A stretch of 64,000 bases of DNA from Bordetella genomosp. 10. Lineage in GTDB: Bacteria; Pseudomonadota; Gammaproteobacteria; Burkholderiales; Burkholderiaceae_B. Position numbers and translations under genes: made by a program. Under the pieces are notes generated by a model. That model did not search any database and was not told the DNA's origin. It saw only the letters and a list, made by a program, of their open reading frames with translations. The stretch is from NCBI RefSeq assembly GCF_002261225.1, contig NZ_NEVM01000002.1:1426001-1490000 (forward strand), written 5' to 3'. Of the stretch, positions 16,484 through 25,389 are shown piece by piece; within the stretch, counting starts at the first letter, position 1; each line of letters opens with the position of its first letter.

Positions 16484-17500
16484 ATGAGCACCACCATGAA
16501 AGCCCTGGTCCTGAACGAACACGGCGGCCTGGACAAGCTGCGGGTCGTCGCCGACAAGGCCGTGCCCCAGGCCACCGAAGGCCACGTCGTCATCCGCGTG
16601 CGCGCATCGTCCTTCAACTACCACGACGTCTTCACCGTGCAGGGCATGCCCGGCATCAAGGTGCCGCTGCCCGTGGTCATCGGCCTGGACATGGCCGGCG
16701 ATATCGTCGAGGTCGGCGCCGGCGTGGAAGGCTGGAAGGCCGGCGACCGCGTGCTGGTCAATCCGCTGAACAAGGCCAAGGGCCTGATGGGCGAAATGCT
16801 CGACGGCGGCATGGCCGAATACTGCCTGGTCTCGGCCTCGCAACTGATCGCCCTGCCGGCCAAGGTCGGCTATGACGACGCCGCCGCGCTGCCCGTGGCG
16901 TACGGCACCGCGCACCGCATGCTGGTCACGCACAAGACGGTCAAGGCCGGCGATCGCGTCGTCGTGCTGGGCGCCAGCGGCGGCGTGGGCACCGCCTGCG
17001 TCATCCTGGCCAAGCTGCTGGGCGCCGAGGTCATCGCCTGCGCCGGCAGCGACGAAAAACTGGCGCGCCTGAAGGAACTGGGCGCGGACCACGTCGTCAA
17101 CTACCGCGACACCGACTTCTCTAAGTGGGCCATCGCCGAGTACGGCAAGCCCCAGCGCCGCAACTACGAAGGCGGCGTCGACGTGGTGATCAACTTCACC
17201 GGCGGCGACACCTGGCTGCCGTCGATCAAGTGCCTCAAGCGCGGCGGCACCCTGCTGGTCTGCGGCGCCACCGCCGGCCACGACCCGAAGGAAGACCTGC
17301 GCTACGTCTGGAGCTTCGAACTGAACATCAAGGGCTCGAACAGCTTCTACGACGAAGACCTGAAGGCCTTGCTGCAAATGGTCGCCGACGGCAGCGTCAA
17401 GCCCGTGATCGACCGCACCGTGCCGCTGGAAGGCGCGGCCGACGGCCTGGCGCTGATCCGCGACCGCGAAGTGCTGGGCAAGGTCGTCGTCAACCCCTGA
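16484..17500 (+). CDS. Zinc-independent MDR (quinone oxidoreductase-like) reductase
   Basis: 338 residues of the medium-chain dehydrogenase/reductase superfamily. The GroES-like N-terminal part has SSFNYHDVF where zinc alcohol dehydrogenases place a catalytic Cys, and there is no structural-zinc Cys cluster. The NADPH domain has VVLGASGGVGTACVILAK (about 161-178). QOR- or enoyl-reductase-like enzymes are the nearest kind. It lies 106 bp after the first binding protein and 18 bp before the thioesterase, in the middle of the importer island, so it probably reduces an enone or CoA-thioester intermediate of the imported compound. Confidence 0.9.
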   Translation: MSTTMKALVLNEHGGLDKLRVVADKAVPQATEGHVVIRVRASSFNYHDVFTVQGMPGIKVPLPVVIGLDMAGDIVEVGAGVEGWKAGDRVLVNPLNKAKGLMGEMLDGGMAEYCLVSASQLIALPAKVGYDDAAALPVAYGTAHRMLVTHKTVKAGDRVVVLGASGGVGTACVILAKLLGAEVIACAGSDEKLARLKELGADHVVNYRDTDFSKWAIAEYGKPQRRNYEGGVDVVINFTGGDTWLPSIKCLKRGGTLLVCGATAGHDPKEDLRYVWSFELNIKGSNSFYDEDLKALLQMVADGSVKPVIDRTVPLEGAADGLALIRDREVLGKVVVNP

Positions 17501-17518
17501 TTCCAAGGAAAACCATCC

Positions 17519-17959
17519 ATGAGCACCGCATCTCTCCCCACCAAGGAAGACATCCAGGCCAGGCTGCTGCGCGGCCCCTACCACCAGTGGCTGGGCATCG
17601 AAGTCCTCGCCGTCGCCGAGGGCGAAATCGAACTGTCCGCGCGCTGGCGCGAAGAATGGGTCGTCAATCCCGACAAGCGCTACACGCACGGCGGCATCCT
17701 CGCGGCCCTGGTCGACCTCACCGCCGACTGGGCGCTGGTTTCCAAGACGGGCCGCGGCGTGCCCACGGTGGACCTGCGCGTGGACTACCACCGCGCCGCC
17801 CTGCCGGGCGACCTGCGCGCCAAGGGCAAGGTCGTCAAGTTCGGCTCGCAACTGTCGGTGGCCGAAGCGCAGGTCTTCGACAACGAAGGCAAGCTGGTCG
17901 CCAGCGGCCGCGGCGTCTATTCCACCGCCGCGCCGGCGCCCGCGCCCGCCAAGGCCTGA
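17519..17959 (+). CDS. PaaI-type hotdog thioesterase
   Basis: 146 residues, one hotdog fold. RYTHGGILAALVDLTADWAL (about 57-76) carries the HGG motif and the Asp used by PaaI-type enzymes, followed by VDLRVDYHRAAL. These hydrolyse aryl- or acyl-CoA thioesters. It sits 18 bp after the MDR gene and 9 bp before a CoA ligase, which suggests a CoA-linked pathway with a thioesterase for recycling stalled CoA. Confidence 0.92.
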   Translation: MSTASLPTKEDIQARLLRGPYHQWLGIEVLAVAEGEIELSARWREEWVVNPDKRYTHGGILAALVDLTADWALVSKTGRGVPTVDLRVDYHRAALPGDLRAKGKVVKFGSQLSVAEAQVFDNEGKLVASGRGVYSTAAPAPAPAKA

Positions 17960-17968
17960 GGTCCGCCC

Positions 17969-19474
17969 ATGTATACGCCACGGAACCTGGGCCGCGTCAT
18001 CGATCCTTCCGCCGACCCGGCGCGCGTGGCGCTGCTGGGCGTCGACTTGGCGCTGAACGAATCGCCGTGCACCTACGGCGAGCTGGAAGCGATGGCCGAC
18101 GGCGTGGCGCGGGCGCTGCTGCAAGGCGGCGCCCGGCCCGGCGACCGCGTCGCCATCCTGGCCGCCAACTCGGTGCGCTACGTCGCCACGCTATTGGGCA
18201 TCATGCGCGCGGGACTGATCGCCGTGCCGGTCAACTTCAAGTTCCCGCCGGCGACCATCGCCTACGTGCTGGCGGACAGCGGCGCCCGCGTGGTGTTCCA
18301 TGACCACGAACGCCGCAATGCGCTGCCGGCTGGCTTGCAGGCCATCGCGCTGGACGGCGAACCCTTCCTCGACTACCTGCGTCCCGGTCCCGCGCCGGAG
18401 GCCGACGTGCAGCCGGAGGACGTGGCCCTGATGCTGTACACCTCCGGCTCCACCGGCAAGCCCAAGGGCGTGCGCCTGTCGCACGCCAGCCATCTGTGGA
18501 CCGTGCGGATGCGCCGCCAGGCGACGCCGCTGGAAGCCGAACGCCCGCTGATCGCCGCGCCGCTGTACCACATGAACGCCCTGGCGCTGGTCCTGCTGGC
18601 GCTGGCCAGCCATGCCACCACGGTGCTGCTGCCACAGTTCACCGCGGCCGCCTACATCCGGTGCATCGGCCGCTACCGCTGCACCTGGCTGACCGCGGTC
18701 CCGCCCATGATCGCCATGATGCTGCGCGAGCACGAACTGCTGGCGCGCACCGACCTGTCGTCGGTGAAGGTGATCCGCATGGGCTCCGCGCCCGTCAGCG
18801 CCAGCCTGCTGGCGCAGATCCACGCCATGCTGCCCAACGCCAGGGTGATCAACGCCTACGGCACGACCGAAGGCGGCCCGGTGGTGTTCGGCCCGCATCC
18901 GGACAAGCTGCCGACGCCGCCGATGTCGGTGGGCCATGCGCATCCCGCCGTGTCGCTGCGACTGGCGCCCGGTCCCGCCGACGGGCCGCGGCAAGGCATC
19001 CTGGAGATGAAAAGCCCCGGCCTGATGCTGGGCTATCACCAGCGGCCCGATCTCGCGGCGCCCTTCACGCCCGACGGCTACTACTCGACCGGCGACGTAT
19101 TCCGCCGCGACGAGCAGGGTTTCTATTACTTCGTCGGCCGCCGCGATGATATGTTCGTCAGCGGCGGCGAAAACATTTATCCGGGCGAGGTGGAGAAAAT
19201 GCTGGAACGGCACCCCGCGGTGCAACAGGCCTGCGTGGTGCCGGTGGACGACGACATCAAGGGCCAGAAGCCCGTCGCCTACATCGTGCCGCGGCCCGGG
19301 CAGCATGCCGACGCCGACGACATCAAGCGCTACGCCCTGGAAAACGCGCCCGCCTACCAGCATCCGCGCCAGGTGTGGTTCGTCGATGCCTTGCCGCTGG
19401 CCTCCACCAACAAGATCGACCGCGCCTTCCTGCTGCGCGACGCGGCCAGCCGCATGGCGTCGTCACCGGCCTAG
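17969..19474 (+). CDS. AMP-dependent acyl/aryl-CoA ligase
   Basis: 501 residues of the ANL superfamily. Core motifs: P-loop LYTSGSTGKPKG (about 155-166), YGTTEGG (about 297-303), YSTGDVFRRDEQGF, GRRDDMFVSGGENIYPGEVE with the hinge, and C-terminal STNKIDR with the catalytic Lys. Activates a carboxylic acid as its CoA thioester. Its substrate is presumably the compound brought in by one of the flanking ABC importers. GTCC gap of 9 bp to the thioesterase; 76 bp precede the next gene. Confidence 0.94.
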   Translation: MYTPRNLGRVIDPSADPARVALLGVDLALNESPCTYGELEAMADGVARALLQGGARPGDRVAILAANSVRYVATLLGIMRAGLIAVPVNFKFPPATIAYVLADSGARVVFHDHERRNALPAGLQAIALDGEPFLDYLRPGPAPEADVQPEDVALMLYTSGSTGKPKGVRLSHASHLWTVRMRRQATPLEAERPLIAAPLYHMNALALVLLALASHATTVLLPQFTAAAYIRCIGRYRCTWLTAVPPMIAMMLREHELLARTDLSSVKVIRMGSAPVSASLLAQIHAMLPNARVINAYGTTEGGPVVFGPHPDKLPTPPMSVGHAHPAVSLRLAPGPADGPRQGILEMKSPGLMLGYHQRPDLAAPFTPDGYYSTGDVFRRDEQGFYYFVGRRDDMFVSGGENIYPGEVEKMLERHPAVQQACVVPVDDDIKGQKPVAYIVPRPGQHADADDIKRYALENAPAYQHPRQVWFVDALPLASTNKIDRAFLLRDAASRMASSPA

Positions 19475-19550
19475 CCGCGCGCCCGGCCCAGTTCACCGTT
19501 CACCCAGTCGCTCATCCTCCCACAAGAATCGAACGAACCAGGACACTTTC

Positions 19551-20624
19551 ATGCGTATCCGCCTTACCTCCCTTCTTGCCGCGCTGGCCCTGGCCACGGC
19601 CGCCGCGCCGGCGCTGGCCCTGGACGACGTCACCGTGGCCCTGGCCGTGCCGGCCGCCGTACATGACGGCGCGCCCTACGCCGCGGCCGAGGAACTGGGC
19701 TTCTTCAAGGAAGAAAACCTTTCCGTGAAGACCATCGTATTCCAGGGTGCCGGGGCCTTGCTGCCGCAGGTCGCCGCCAAGCGCGTGACCTTCGGCTATC
19801 CCACCTCCGAACCGGTGATCTCCAGCTACTTCTCGGGCAAGGACGTCCTGCCGCTGCGCTACTTCTACAACGGCGTGCCGGCCAACACGATGGAATTCGC
19901 GGTGCTGGCCGATTCGCCCATCAAGACCATCCAGGATCTCAAGGGCAAGAAGATAGGCGTGGGCGCGCTGACCTGGGGCACCATTCCCGGCGGCCGCGCG
20001 GCGCTGCGCACGGCCGGGCTGGAGCCCGGCGTCAACGTCAACTACGTCGCCGTCGGCGCCCTGGCCGCCGGCTTCCAGGCCTTGAAGACGCACCAGGTCG
20101 ACGCGCTGAACTTCAACAGCAGTTGGGACGACCAACTGGAGCTGTCGGGCACGCCCATCCGCCGCATCGCCTATCCCCACGTCTTCGACGAGACCGCCGG
20201 CAACGGCTTCATCGCCCACGTCGACACCTTCCGCGACCATCCCGACCTGCTGGTGCGCTTCGCGCGCGCCTATACCAAGGGCCAGATCGCGTGCGAGGCC
20301 AATCCCACATTCTGCGTGCGGGCCTTCTGGCGCGCCAACCCGCAATCCAAGCCCGCCGGCGACGAAGCCAAGGCGCTGGCCGACGCCGTCACGCTGGTGA
20401 GCAACCGCCTGCGCCGCGTGCTGCATACGCCCTCCGGCCAGGCGCGCGTGCCGGGCCAGTACGACCTGAAGGCCATACGCGCCGGCATCGAGGCGATGGC
20501 CAAGGCCAAGGAATATCCCTCGGCGGACGTGCCGGTGGAGAAGATCTTCTCCAACGAATACATCGCCAAGATCAACGACTTCGACGCCGATGCCGTGCGC
20601 GCCAAGGCCCGGGAGGCAAAATGA
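19551..20624 (+). CDS. ABC substrate-binding protein, NMT1 type (second importer)
   Basis: 357 residues with a signal ALALATAAAPALA. The mature start VTVALAVPAAVHDGAPYAAA, then KRVTFGYPTSEP and LKGKKIGVGALTWG, are NMT1/ThiY-like. AGGA precedes ATG 19551. It is only distantly similar to the binding protein at 15391, so the island carries two different receptors. Its TGA overlaps the next ATG (20621-20624). Confidence 0.93.
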   Translation: MRIRLTSLLAALALATAAAPALALDDVTVALAVPAAVHDGAPYAAAEELGFFKEENLSVKTIVFQGAGALLPQVAAKRVTFGYPTSEPVISSYFSGKDVLPLRYFYNGVPANTMEFAVLADSPIKTIQDLKGKKIGVGALTWGTIPGGRAALRTAGLEPGVNVNYVAVGALAAGFQALKTHQVDALNFNSSWDDQLELSGTPIRRIAYPHVFDETAGNGFIAHVDTFRDHPDLLVRFARAYTKGQIACEANPTFCVRAFWRANPQSKPAGDEAKALADAVTLVSNRLRRVLHTPSGQARVPGQYDLKAIRAGIEAMAKAKEYPSADVPVEKIFSNEYIAKINDFDADAVRAKAREAK

Positions 20625-21913
20625 GCGAGCCGACGATCCAGATCGTTCCGCGCGACGCCGCGCTGGATGTTCCCCGCCGCATCGTGCTGGACGGCTATGC
20701 CCCCGGCCCGGTGCAACTGAGCGCGGAACTGCGCCATCCGGACGGCAGCGTCTGGCGCAGCGAGGCCACCGTCACCGCGGACGCTGACGGCCATGTCGAT
20801 CTCGACCGCCAGGCGCCGTCGGCCGGCGACTGGCGCGAAGCCGACGCCATGGGCCTGGTGTGGTCCATGCGCCGCTTGCAGCCGCCCAGCCAGGCCGCGC
20901 TGACCGATGAAATCGAGCCCTTGACCGTCGCCGTGCAGGCGCGCGGCGCGGATGGGGCGTCGGCGCGGGCCGAATTCATCCAGCGCTATCTGGTCGACGG
21001 CGTCGAACGCCGCGACGTCAACGTCGACGGCATCGTCGGCACCGTATTCACACCCCGCGGCGCCGGGCCGCATCCGGTCATCGTGGTGATGAACGGCTCC
21101 GGCGGCGGCATTCCGCTGCAGCGCGCATCGCAATGGGCCACGCATGGCTATACCGCCTTCGCGCTGGGCTACTTCAAGGCGCCCGGCCTGCCCGATCATA
21201 TTTCGAACACGCCGCTGGAATACTTCGAGCGCGCGCTGCGCTGGGCCCGCGCCGAGCTGGCGCCACGCAAGGGCTTCGTCGCGGTCACCGGCCAGTCCCG
21301 CGGCGGCGAACTGGCGCTGCTGCTGGGCGCGCGCTTTCCCGAACTGGTCAACGCCGTCATCGCCTACGTGCCCAGCATCCTGGTGCATGGCACGCTGCGC
21401 GCCGGCCGTCCCGGCGAAGCCCCCGATTCGCCGGTCTGGACCTGGCAGGGCCAACCCCTGCCCAACGTATGGAAAGACAACCCGGACGCCGACTGGTCCG
21501 CCTTCGACCAGGTCCCCGCCGACGGCCAGCCGGTGCGCCAGGCGCCGGCCTTCCTCAGCGTCCTGCGCAACGCCGACGCCGTGGCGGCGGCGCGCATTCC
21601 CGTCGAGCGAATCGAGGGCCCCGTGCTGTTGATCTCCGGCACGGACGACGGCTTCTGGCCGTCCACCTTGTACAGCGACCGGATCGTCGACGCCTTGCGC
21701 GCCAGCGGCCACCGCTGGCCTTATCGCCACTTCCGCGGCGAAGGCGCCGGCCACGCCATCGGCCTGCCCAACACGCCGACCACGCTGATCGCCAAGCCGC
21801 ACCCGGTGGCCGGCGTGGTGCTGACCGGCGGCGGCACGCCGCTGGCCAATGCCCGCGCCAATGCCGCCTCGTGGCAAGCCGCGCGGGACTTCCTGGCGGA
21901 GGCCAGTGCATGA
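20621..21913 (+). CDS. Acyl-CoA thioester hydrolase / BAAT-like alpha/beta hydrolase
   Basis: 430 residues. An N-terminal beta-sandwich-like region (about 1-125, PRRIVLDGYAPGPVQLSAEL) precedes an alpha/beta hydrolase domain with NGSGGG (oxyanion region), nucleophile elbow TGQSRGGELAL (about 226), acid GTDDGFW and histidine GAGHAIG. This two-domain plan is that of bile-acid-CoA:amino-acid N-acyltransferase and acyl-CoA thioester hydrolases. Joined by ATGA overlaps to the binding protein before and the ATPase after it, so it is made together with the importer. Real substrate unknown. Confidence 0.88.
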   Translation: MSEPTIQIVPRDAALDVPRRIVLDGYAPGPVQLSAELRHPDGSVWRSEATVTADADGHVDLDRQAPSAGDWREADAMGLVWSMRRLQPPSQAALTDEIEPLTVAVQARGADGASARAEFIQRYLVDGVERRDVNVDGIVGTVFTPRGAGPHPVIVVMNGSGGGIPLQRASQWATHGYTAFALGYFKAPGLPDHISNTPLEYFERALRWARAELAPRKGFVAVTGQSRGGELALLLGARFPELVNAVIAYVPSILVHGTLRAGRPGEAPDSPVWTWQGQPLPNVWKDNPDADWSAFDQVPADGQPVRQAPAFLSVLRNADAVAAARIPVERIEGPVLLISGTDDGFWPSTLYSDRIVDALRASGHRWPYRHFRGEGAGHAIGLPNTPTTLIAKPHPVAGVVLTGGGTPLANARANAASWQAARDFLAEASA

Positions 21914-22719
21914 ATTCAGCGATATCGCAGGAAGGCGCCTACGCCGGAGAGACCGGCCACGGATCCTTGTCGCTGAAGGACGTCACGCTCACCTACCCGA
22001 CCCGGCGCGGCGCCATCCATGCGCTGGGGCCGGTGGACCTGGACATCGCATCCGGCGAATTCGTGGCGGTCCTCGGACCGTCCGGTTGCGGCAAGTCCAC
22101 CTTGTTGAAGCTGGCGTCCGGCCTGCTGGCGCCCACCACCGGCGTCCTGACGCTGGCCGGCGAACCCGTGCGCAAGCCCAGCCGCCGCACGGGCGTGGTG
22201 TTCCAGAAGCCGCTGCTGCTGCCCTGGAAGACCGTGCGGGACAACGTCCTGCTGCCCGCCACCACGCTGGGCCTGCCCATGCCTGCGGCGCGCGAGCGGG
22301 CGGCCGCCTTGCTCAAGCTGGTCGGCCTCGACGGCTTCGCCAACAACTATCCGGGCGAACTGTCCGGCGGCATGCAGCAGCGCGTGGGCATCGCCCGCAT
22401 GCTGCTGCCCGATCCGGACGTGCTGTTGATGGACGAGCCTTTCGCCGCCCTGGACGCGCTGACGCGGGAAGCCCTGACGCTGGAGCTGCAACGCATCTGG
22501 AGCCAGCAGCGCAAGTCGGTGCTGTTCATCACGCACAGCATTCCGGAAGCGGTCTTCCTGGCCGATCGCATCCTGGTGATGTCGCCCCGCCCGGGCCGCA
22601 TCGTCGAGGACTATCGCCCTGGCCTGCCGCGCCCCCGCACGCTCGAAACCCTGGGCGACGCGGCCTTCAACGCCGCCTGCCACCACCTGCGCCGCCATTT
22701 CAGCCATGAAGCGTCCTGA
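21910..22719 (+). CDS. ABC transporter ATPase, SsuB/TauB type (second importer)
   Basis: 269 residues with intact Walker A GPSGCGKST, Q-loop FQKPLLLPW, signature LSGGMQQRVGIARM, Walker B LLMDEP and H-loop ITHS. ATG 21910 overlaps the hydrolase stop, and its end overlaps the permease start by 14 bp. Differs from the ATPase at 13735 throughout, so the two importers are not a recent duplication. Confidence 0.95.
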   Translation: MNSAISQEGAYAGETGHGSLSLKDVTLTYPTRRGAIHALGPVDLDIASGEFVAVLGPSGCGKSTLLKLASGLLAPTTGVLTLAGEPVRKPSRRTGVVFQKPLLLPWKTVRDNVLLPATTLGLPMPAARERAAALLKLVGLDGFANNYPGELSGGMQQRVGIARMLLPDPDVLLMDEPFAALDALTREALTLELQRIWSQQRKSVLFITHSIPEAVFLADRILVMSPRPGRIVEDYRPGLPRPRTLETLGDAAFNAACHHLRRHFSHEAS

Positions 22720-23482
22720 TTTCACCGACTTCCTCTACCCCTTGATCAGCCTCGCCGTGCTGGTGGCGGCCTGGCATTTCGCCATCGTCCTGCTGAAGAT
22801 CCCGGACTACCTGCTGCCCACGCCGGCCAGCGTCTGGCATGCCCTGGTGGACGGCTTCGCCACCGGCGCCCTGTGGCCGCACATCGGCGCGACGCTGGGC
22901 GAGACCTTCGCCGGCTATGCCATCGGCTGCATCCTGGCGGTGGTGCTGGGCGCGCTGCTGGCCGAATCGCGCACCTTCGAACGCTTCTGCTATCCGGTGC
23001 TGATCGGCCTGCAGGCCACGCCCAAGGTGGCGCTGGGGCCCATCATCCTGGTCTGGTTCGGCTTCGGCATGGCGTCCAAGGTGGTGCTGGTGGCGCTGGT
23101 GTGCTTCTTCCCCTTGTTCGTGAATACGGTCAACGGCATCAACCGCACGGATCGCGATCTGTTGGACGCGTGCCGCGCCTTCTCGGCCTCGCGCGGCTAT
23201 CTGCTGCTGCACGTCAAGCTGCCGGCGGCGGCGGGCGATATTTTCTCCGGCCTGCAGATCGGCGTGTCGCTGGCGTTGATCGGGGCGGTGGTGGGCGAAT
23301 TCCTGTCGGCGCAGGAAGGCCTGGGCTACATGATCGCGTCCGCGTCGGTCAGCATGAGCCTGTCCACCATGTTCGCCGGCGTCATCCTGCTGGCGCTGAT
23401 CGGCCTGACCGGCTCGCTGCTGATGCGCGCCCTGCACCGGCGCGTGGTCTTCTGGGAAAAGACGCATTCGGGCGACGCCTGA
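22706..23482 (+). CDS. ABC transporter permease, SsuC/TauC type (second importer)
   Basis: 258 residues, about six membrane spans (first at LISLAVLVAAWHFAIVLL). The coupling loop around FSASRGYLLLHVKLPAAAGDIFSG is in the usual place near residue 165. Last gene of the 12995-23482 island; a convergent nitroreductase starts 40 bp beyond. Confidence 0.94.
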   Translation: MKRPDFTDFLYPLISLAVLVAAWHFAIVLLKIPDYLLPTPASVWHALVDGFATGALWPHIGATLGETFAGYAIGCILAVVLGALLAESRTFERFCYPVLIGLQATPKVALGPIILVWFGFGMASKVVLVALVCFFPLFVNTVNGINRTDRDLLDACRAFSASRGYLLLHVKLPAAAGDIFSGLQIGVSLALIGAVVGEFLSAQEGLGYMIASASVSMSLSTMFAGVILLALIGLTGSLLMRALHRRVVFWEKTHSGDA

Positions 23483-23522
23483 CAGGCGCCGGCGCCGCCC
23501 TCTTGGATTCAGGCGCTTGGAT

Positions 23523-24116
23523 TCAGAAGTCGAAGCGCCCTTCCGCCGCGATGCTGGCCAGCGGCTGGCGCGCGGTGTATCCCTCGCGCGCCTGCAAGGC
23601 TTCGGGCAGCGTGCGCTTGTCGCCCGGCCTGCCGATGGCGACGGCGGCCTCCACCGTGTAGCCCGCCGGCACCCCAAGGTCGGCGCGCGCCTTCTCGCGA
23701 TCGATGCCGGCCATGCCGTGCGCCTGCCAGCCTTCCAGGCTGGCTTGCAGCGCCAGGAAGCCCCATGCCGCGCCGGTGTCGAAGCTGTGCGACGCATTGG
23801 GCACCGGCTGGTCCTTGCCCGGCGGCGTGCCGGTTTCGGCGGACAGCACCACGATCAGCGCCGACGCATTGCGCGCCCAGCTCTGGTTGAACTCGTTGAG
23901 CACCGCCAGCAAACGCTCCCAATGCGCCGTGCCCTTGCGCGCGTAGATGAAGCGCCAGGGCTGGAGGTTGTAGGCCGAAGGGGCCCAGCGGGCGGCTTCG
24001 AGCATGGTGAGCAATTCGGCTTCGGAAATCTCCTCGCCGGTATACGCGCGCGGCGACCAGCGTTCCAGGAAGATTTCGGAAATGGGATGTTCGGCGTTGC
24101 GGGTGTGCTTACCCAT
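23523..24116 (-). CDS. Nitroreductase-family flavoprotein
   Basis: 197 residues, single FMN nitroreductase fold. FLERWSPRAYTG at the N-terminus and AARWAPSAYNLQPWRF (about 41-56) are the FMN-phosphate and isoalloxazine contacts. NAD(P)H-dependent reduction of nitroaromatics, quinones or enones is typical; the natural substrate is not evident. It is monocistronic on the opposite strand from the ABC island. Confidence 0.92.
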   Translation of the reverse strand: MGKHTRNAEHPISEIFLERWSPRAYTGEEISEAELLTMLEAARWAPSAYNLQPWRFIYARKGTAHWERLLAVLNEFNQSWARNASALIVVLSAETGTPPGKDQPVPNASHSFDTGAAWGFLALQASLEGWQAHGMAGIDREKARADLGVPAGYTVEAAVAIGRPGDKRTLPEALQAREGYTARQPLASIAAEGRFDF

Positions 24117-24501
24117 GTCAGGTCCTCGACGGCATAAGAATGACGAATGGCGTGAGGTCCGGGCAGCGGGCTCGGCGCATGGCGCGCGCGACGCGGCCGC
24201 CGGCGGACCTCCCCGGCGCGGTGCGGCCGGGGGCCCATCTTAATGCGACACCGGGAAAATCCCTAGGATTCATGTCCTGGAAGTTAATGCCCATGAAGGG
24301 TAATTCTTTGATACCCATCTCACAGCCACTTTCACTCTGATGCGCGCGCCCAACGCGCCACGCATTACCCCGCGAAATCCCTACGTGTAGCGGGCGCGGA
24401 CTTCCCATAAGCTGTAAAGGCATACACCGCACGGATGTCCCCTGGATACCGCCTTCGGCCTAAAGAATAGAACACCGTCGCCCGCCCACAAAGGAGCCGC
24501 C
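24117..24501. other. 385-bp intergenic region, no gene
   Basis: Upstream of the leftward nitroreductase and the rightward pseudo-ATPase. The right half is less GC-rich than its surroundings and must hold both promoters, but I see no repeat, hairpin or riboswitch-like structure I can defend. AAAGGAG (24490-24496) is a strong ribosome site for the gene at 24502. Confidence 0.6.
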
Positions 24502-25293
24502 ATGACGCTTCCCGCCCTGGAAATCACCGGTTTGCAGGCGAGCGAGAATCGGACCCCCGTCCTGCGCGGGGTGAAGCTGCGCGTGGCCACCGGCGAAGCG
24601 GTTGCCCTGCTCGGACACGAGGGCGCCGAACTCAGCGCGACCTTGCGCGCGGTGCTGGGCCACAATCCCACGCGGGAAGGTTCGATCCAGATCCATGGCG
24701 TGGAATCGATCGGGCTGGACGCGCACGCCGTCAGCCATCTCGGCGTGGCCGCCTGCCCCGCGCGGCCGGACGTCGTATCGGGCCTGACCTGCGAAGAAAA
24801 CCTGCTGCTGCCCTTGCCGCTGGAAGGCGTGCTGGGCGGCGGTTTGTCATTGACGGAAATCTACGAACTCTTTCCCACGCTGCGCCGCTGCCGCGCCGCG
24901 CCGGGCGTGAACCTGGACGAAGCGGAGCAGCAGATGCTGGCGGTGGCGCGCGTGCTGCGCAGCGGCGCCAACCTGCTGCTGTTCGACCAGATCTGCGACG
25001 GCTTGCCGGGACCGGCGGCCCGCAACATGGGACGCACCATCACGGCGCTGAAGTCGCTGGGCTACAGTATTCTCTTCACCGAGCGCAATCCGGAGTTCCC
25101 GACGGACGTCGCCGACCGCAGCTATCTGCTGGCGGACGGCGTCGCGCAAGAGCAGACGGAGGCCCTGATCGCGGACGACGGCGACGGGGCCGACATGGCC
25201 GAGGCCGCGGAGACCACGGACATCCCCATGCTGACGCCGGCCTTCGCGGACGCGCCGGCGTTGGCGGACGACTTCACCCGGCCCCTGCCCTGA
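24502..25293 (+). CDS. LivF-like ABC pseudo-ATPase (all nucleotide motifs degenerate)
   Basis: 263 residues. The overall fold and order match LivF, the branched-chain amino-acid transporter ATPase, but each motif is broken. Walker A reads GHEGAELSAT (no Lys, no Thr), the signature reads LDEAEQQM instead of LSGGEQQM, and Walker B reads LLLFDQIC with the catalytic Glu replaced by Gln. A 45-residue acidic tail (about 215-260) follows. The frame is open, with a strong AAAGGAG ribosome site, so it is a conserved-looking gene rather than debris. No Liv partners nearby. A regulatory or scaffolding role is possible; hydrolysis is very unlikely. Confidence 0.85.
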   Translation: MTLPALEITGLQASENRTPVLRGVKLRVATGEAVALLGHEGAELSATLRAVLGHNPTREGSIQIHGVESIGLDAHAVSHLGVAACPARPDVVSGLTCEENLLLPLPLEGVLGGGLSLTEIYELFPTLRRCRAAPGVNLDEAEQQMLAVARVLRSGANLLLFDQICDGLPGPAARNMGRTITALKSLGYSILFTERNPEFPTDVADRSYLLADGVAQEQTEALIADDGDGADMAEAAETTDIPMLTPAFADAPALADDFTRPLP

Positions 25294-25389
25294 CCCCGGC
25301 GGGCGCGCGGCTTGCGGAGGAAGCCGCGCCCTGCGCCGCGGCGCCCGTATCCGGCCGCACGGACCGATTTCCAGGAGTTTTCGCCCCCG

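Noticed and set aside
24502..25293. Functional LivF ATPase
   Set aside because: Walker A lysine, signature glycines and catalytic Glu are all missing, and no Liv partner genes are present.
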